Of a stretch of DNA of 64,000 nt, positions 63,471-64,000 are shown piece by piece. The stretch covers positions 36,261 to 100,260 of the forward strand of contig NZ_BAAARN010000004.1 in the NCBI RefSeq assembly GCF_039532215.1. The letters run 5' to 3'. The notes under the pieces were generated by a model. That model was not told the DNA's origin. It searched no databases and was given only the letters and a program-made list of their open reading frames with translations. The translations under genes and the position numbers were made by a program. How positions within the stretch are numbered: position 1 is the stretch's first letter; the number at the start of each line of letters is the position of its first letter. Origin of the DNA: Pedococcus aerophilus. Its GTDB lineage: Bacteria; Actinomycetota; Actinomycetes; Actinomycetales; Dermatophilaceae.

Positions 63471-64000
63471 TCAGGCGGGCGGGGGCATCGTGGTGGTGCC
63501 GAGGCGCAGCGTCACCGGCGCGACCTCGTCCTCGGGGCGCTCGCCGTCGAGCAGCCGGCGCAACAGCTCACCGAGCCGGCGCCCCTTGTGCTCGCCGTGC
63601 TGGTCCACGGTGGTCAGGGTCCCGGCGAACCACGGGAGCTCCACACCGTCGAAGCCCGTGACGCTGAGGTCCTCGGGCACACGCAGACCCAGCTCGCCCG
63701 CGGCGCGGACGACACCCATGGCGAGCAGGTCCGACTGGGCCACGACGGCGGTCGGGCGCTCCGCCGACGGTCGGTCCAGCAGCAGGCGCGCCGCGATGGC
63801 CCCCTGCTCGACGTCGGGGAGCGACGTCACGGCGAGCCGTCCGTGCGCCTCCTCGCCGAGGTCGTGCACGTCGAGGAACCCCAGGGCGCGGTCCCGGCTG
63901 TCGGCGAAGGTCGCCCCGTCCAGGGCGCTGCGGTCCACCAGCCCGGTCGGGTTGTCGGGGCGCAGCGGCATCATCAGGTGGGCCACCCGGCGGTGGCCGA
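63471..64000 (-). CDS. LacI-family regulator, C-terminal part (gene continues beyond window)
   Basis: The open frame reaches the window end. About 176 residues of the periplasmic-binding-protein-like effector domain are seen. They start in GHRRVAHL (the LacI segment following strand 1 of subdomain 2), with AVVAQSDLLAMGVVRAAGELGLRVPEDLSVTGFDG (ligand/dimer face) and LTTVDQHGEHKGRRLGELL near the end. The DNA-binding HTH lies outside the window. It would sense a sugar or nucleoside; the target is unknown. Confidence 0.88.
   Translation of the reverse strand, partial: GHRRVAHLMMPLRPDNPTGLVDRSALDGATFADSRDRALGFLDVHDLGEEAHGRLAVTSLPDVEQGAIAARLLLDRPSAERPTAVVAQSDLLAMGVVRAAGELGLRVPEDLSVTGFDGVELPWFAGTLTTVDQHGEHKGRRLGELLRRLLDGERPEDEVAPVTLRLGTTTMPPPA

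Overview
The window is a 64 kb piece of chromosome from a high-GC actinomycete. Codon third positions are almost all G or C, GTG starts are frequent, and genes overlap by 1-8 bases. Lineage markers are an actinobacterial oligoribonuclease, a mycothiol-type Rv2466c homologue, an LLM-class (F420-type) oxidoreductase and a MocR/YczE pair. I see no mycolic-acid genes, and the gene style suggests Micrococcales (Intrasporangiaceae-like); that placement is an inference. The window looks like core backbone: I found no transposase, integrase, phage gene, CRISPR array or toxin-antitoxin pair.

Region by region. 1-8.6 kb: tRNA-Lys (cut by the window edge), CopC-like protein, methyltransferase, secreted TAP-like peptidase, tRNA-His, orn, a PrsW-type membrane protease divergent from it, an M20 amidohydrolase, tRNA-Arg, and an AlkA glycosylase coupled to an RNA 2',3'-cyclic phosphodiesterase. 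8.6-16.4 kb: a membrane protein, two coupled dynamin-like GTPases, an SSB paralogue, ettA and an LLM oxidoreductase. 16.4-20.2 kb: NarL-type response regulator and histidine kinase divergent from an ABC transporter. 20.2-28.8 kb: TetR regulator divergent from an acyl-CoA dehydrogenase/SDR/SDR/quinone reductase operon, a secreted cell-wall-binding-repeat protein, a membrane protein and a fabG-like gene.

28.9-35.6 kb: glgX(treX)-treY-treZ, a complete route from glycogen to trehalose. 35.6-47.1 kb: GNAT and tesB, MocR/YczE, a RecQ helicase with a PRTase-like tail, hot-dog thioesterase, ppk2, MFS exporter and a glycerophosphodiesterase. 47.1-54.3 kb: alpha-glucosidase, glbO, MscS channel, pepN, Rv2466c homologue and rpiB, an order resembling the Rv2471-Rv2465c neighbourhood of Mycobacterium tuberculosis. 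54.3-64 kb: SpoIIE-like phosphatase, DUF4395 protein divergent from trmB, tRNA-Pro and tRNA-Gly, a secreted M43 metalloprotease, a disulfide-reductase-like flavoprotein, a secreted S53 peptidase, tig and a LacI regulator running off the end.

Many promoters carry a TANNNT or CAGGAT -10 box only 6-7 bases before the start codon, so leaderless mRNA appears common here. This pattern also decides several start codons. Intergenic gaps are short; the only one above 300 bases is the S53/tig divergent region (61089-61399).
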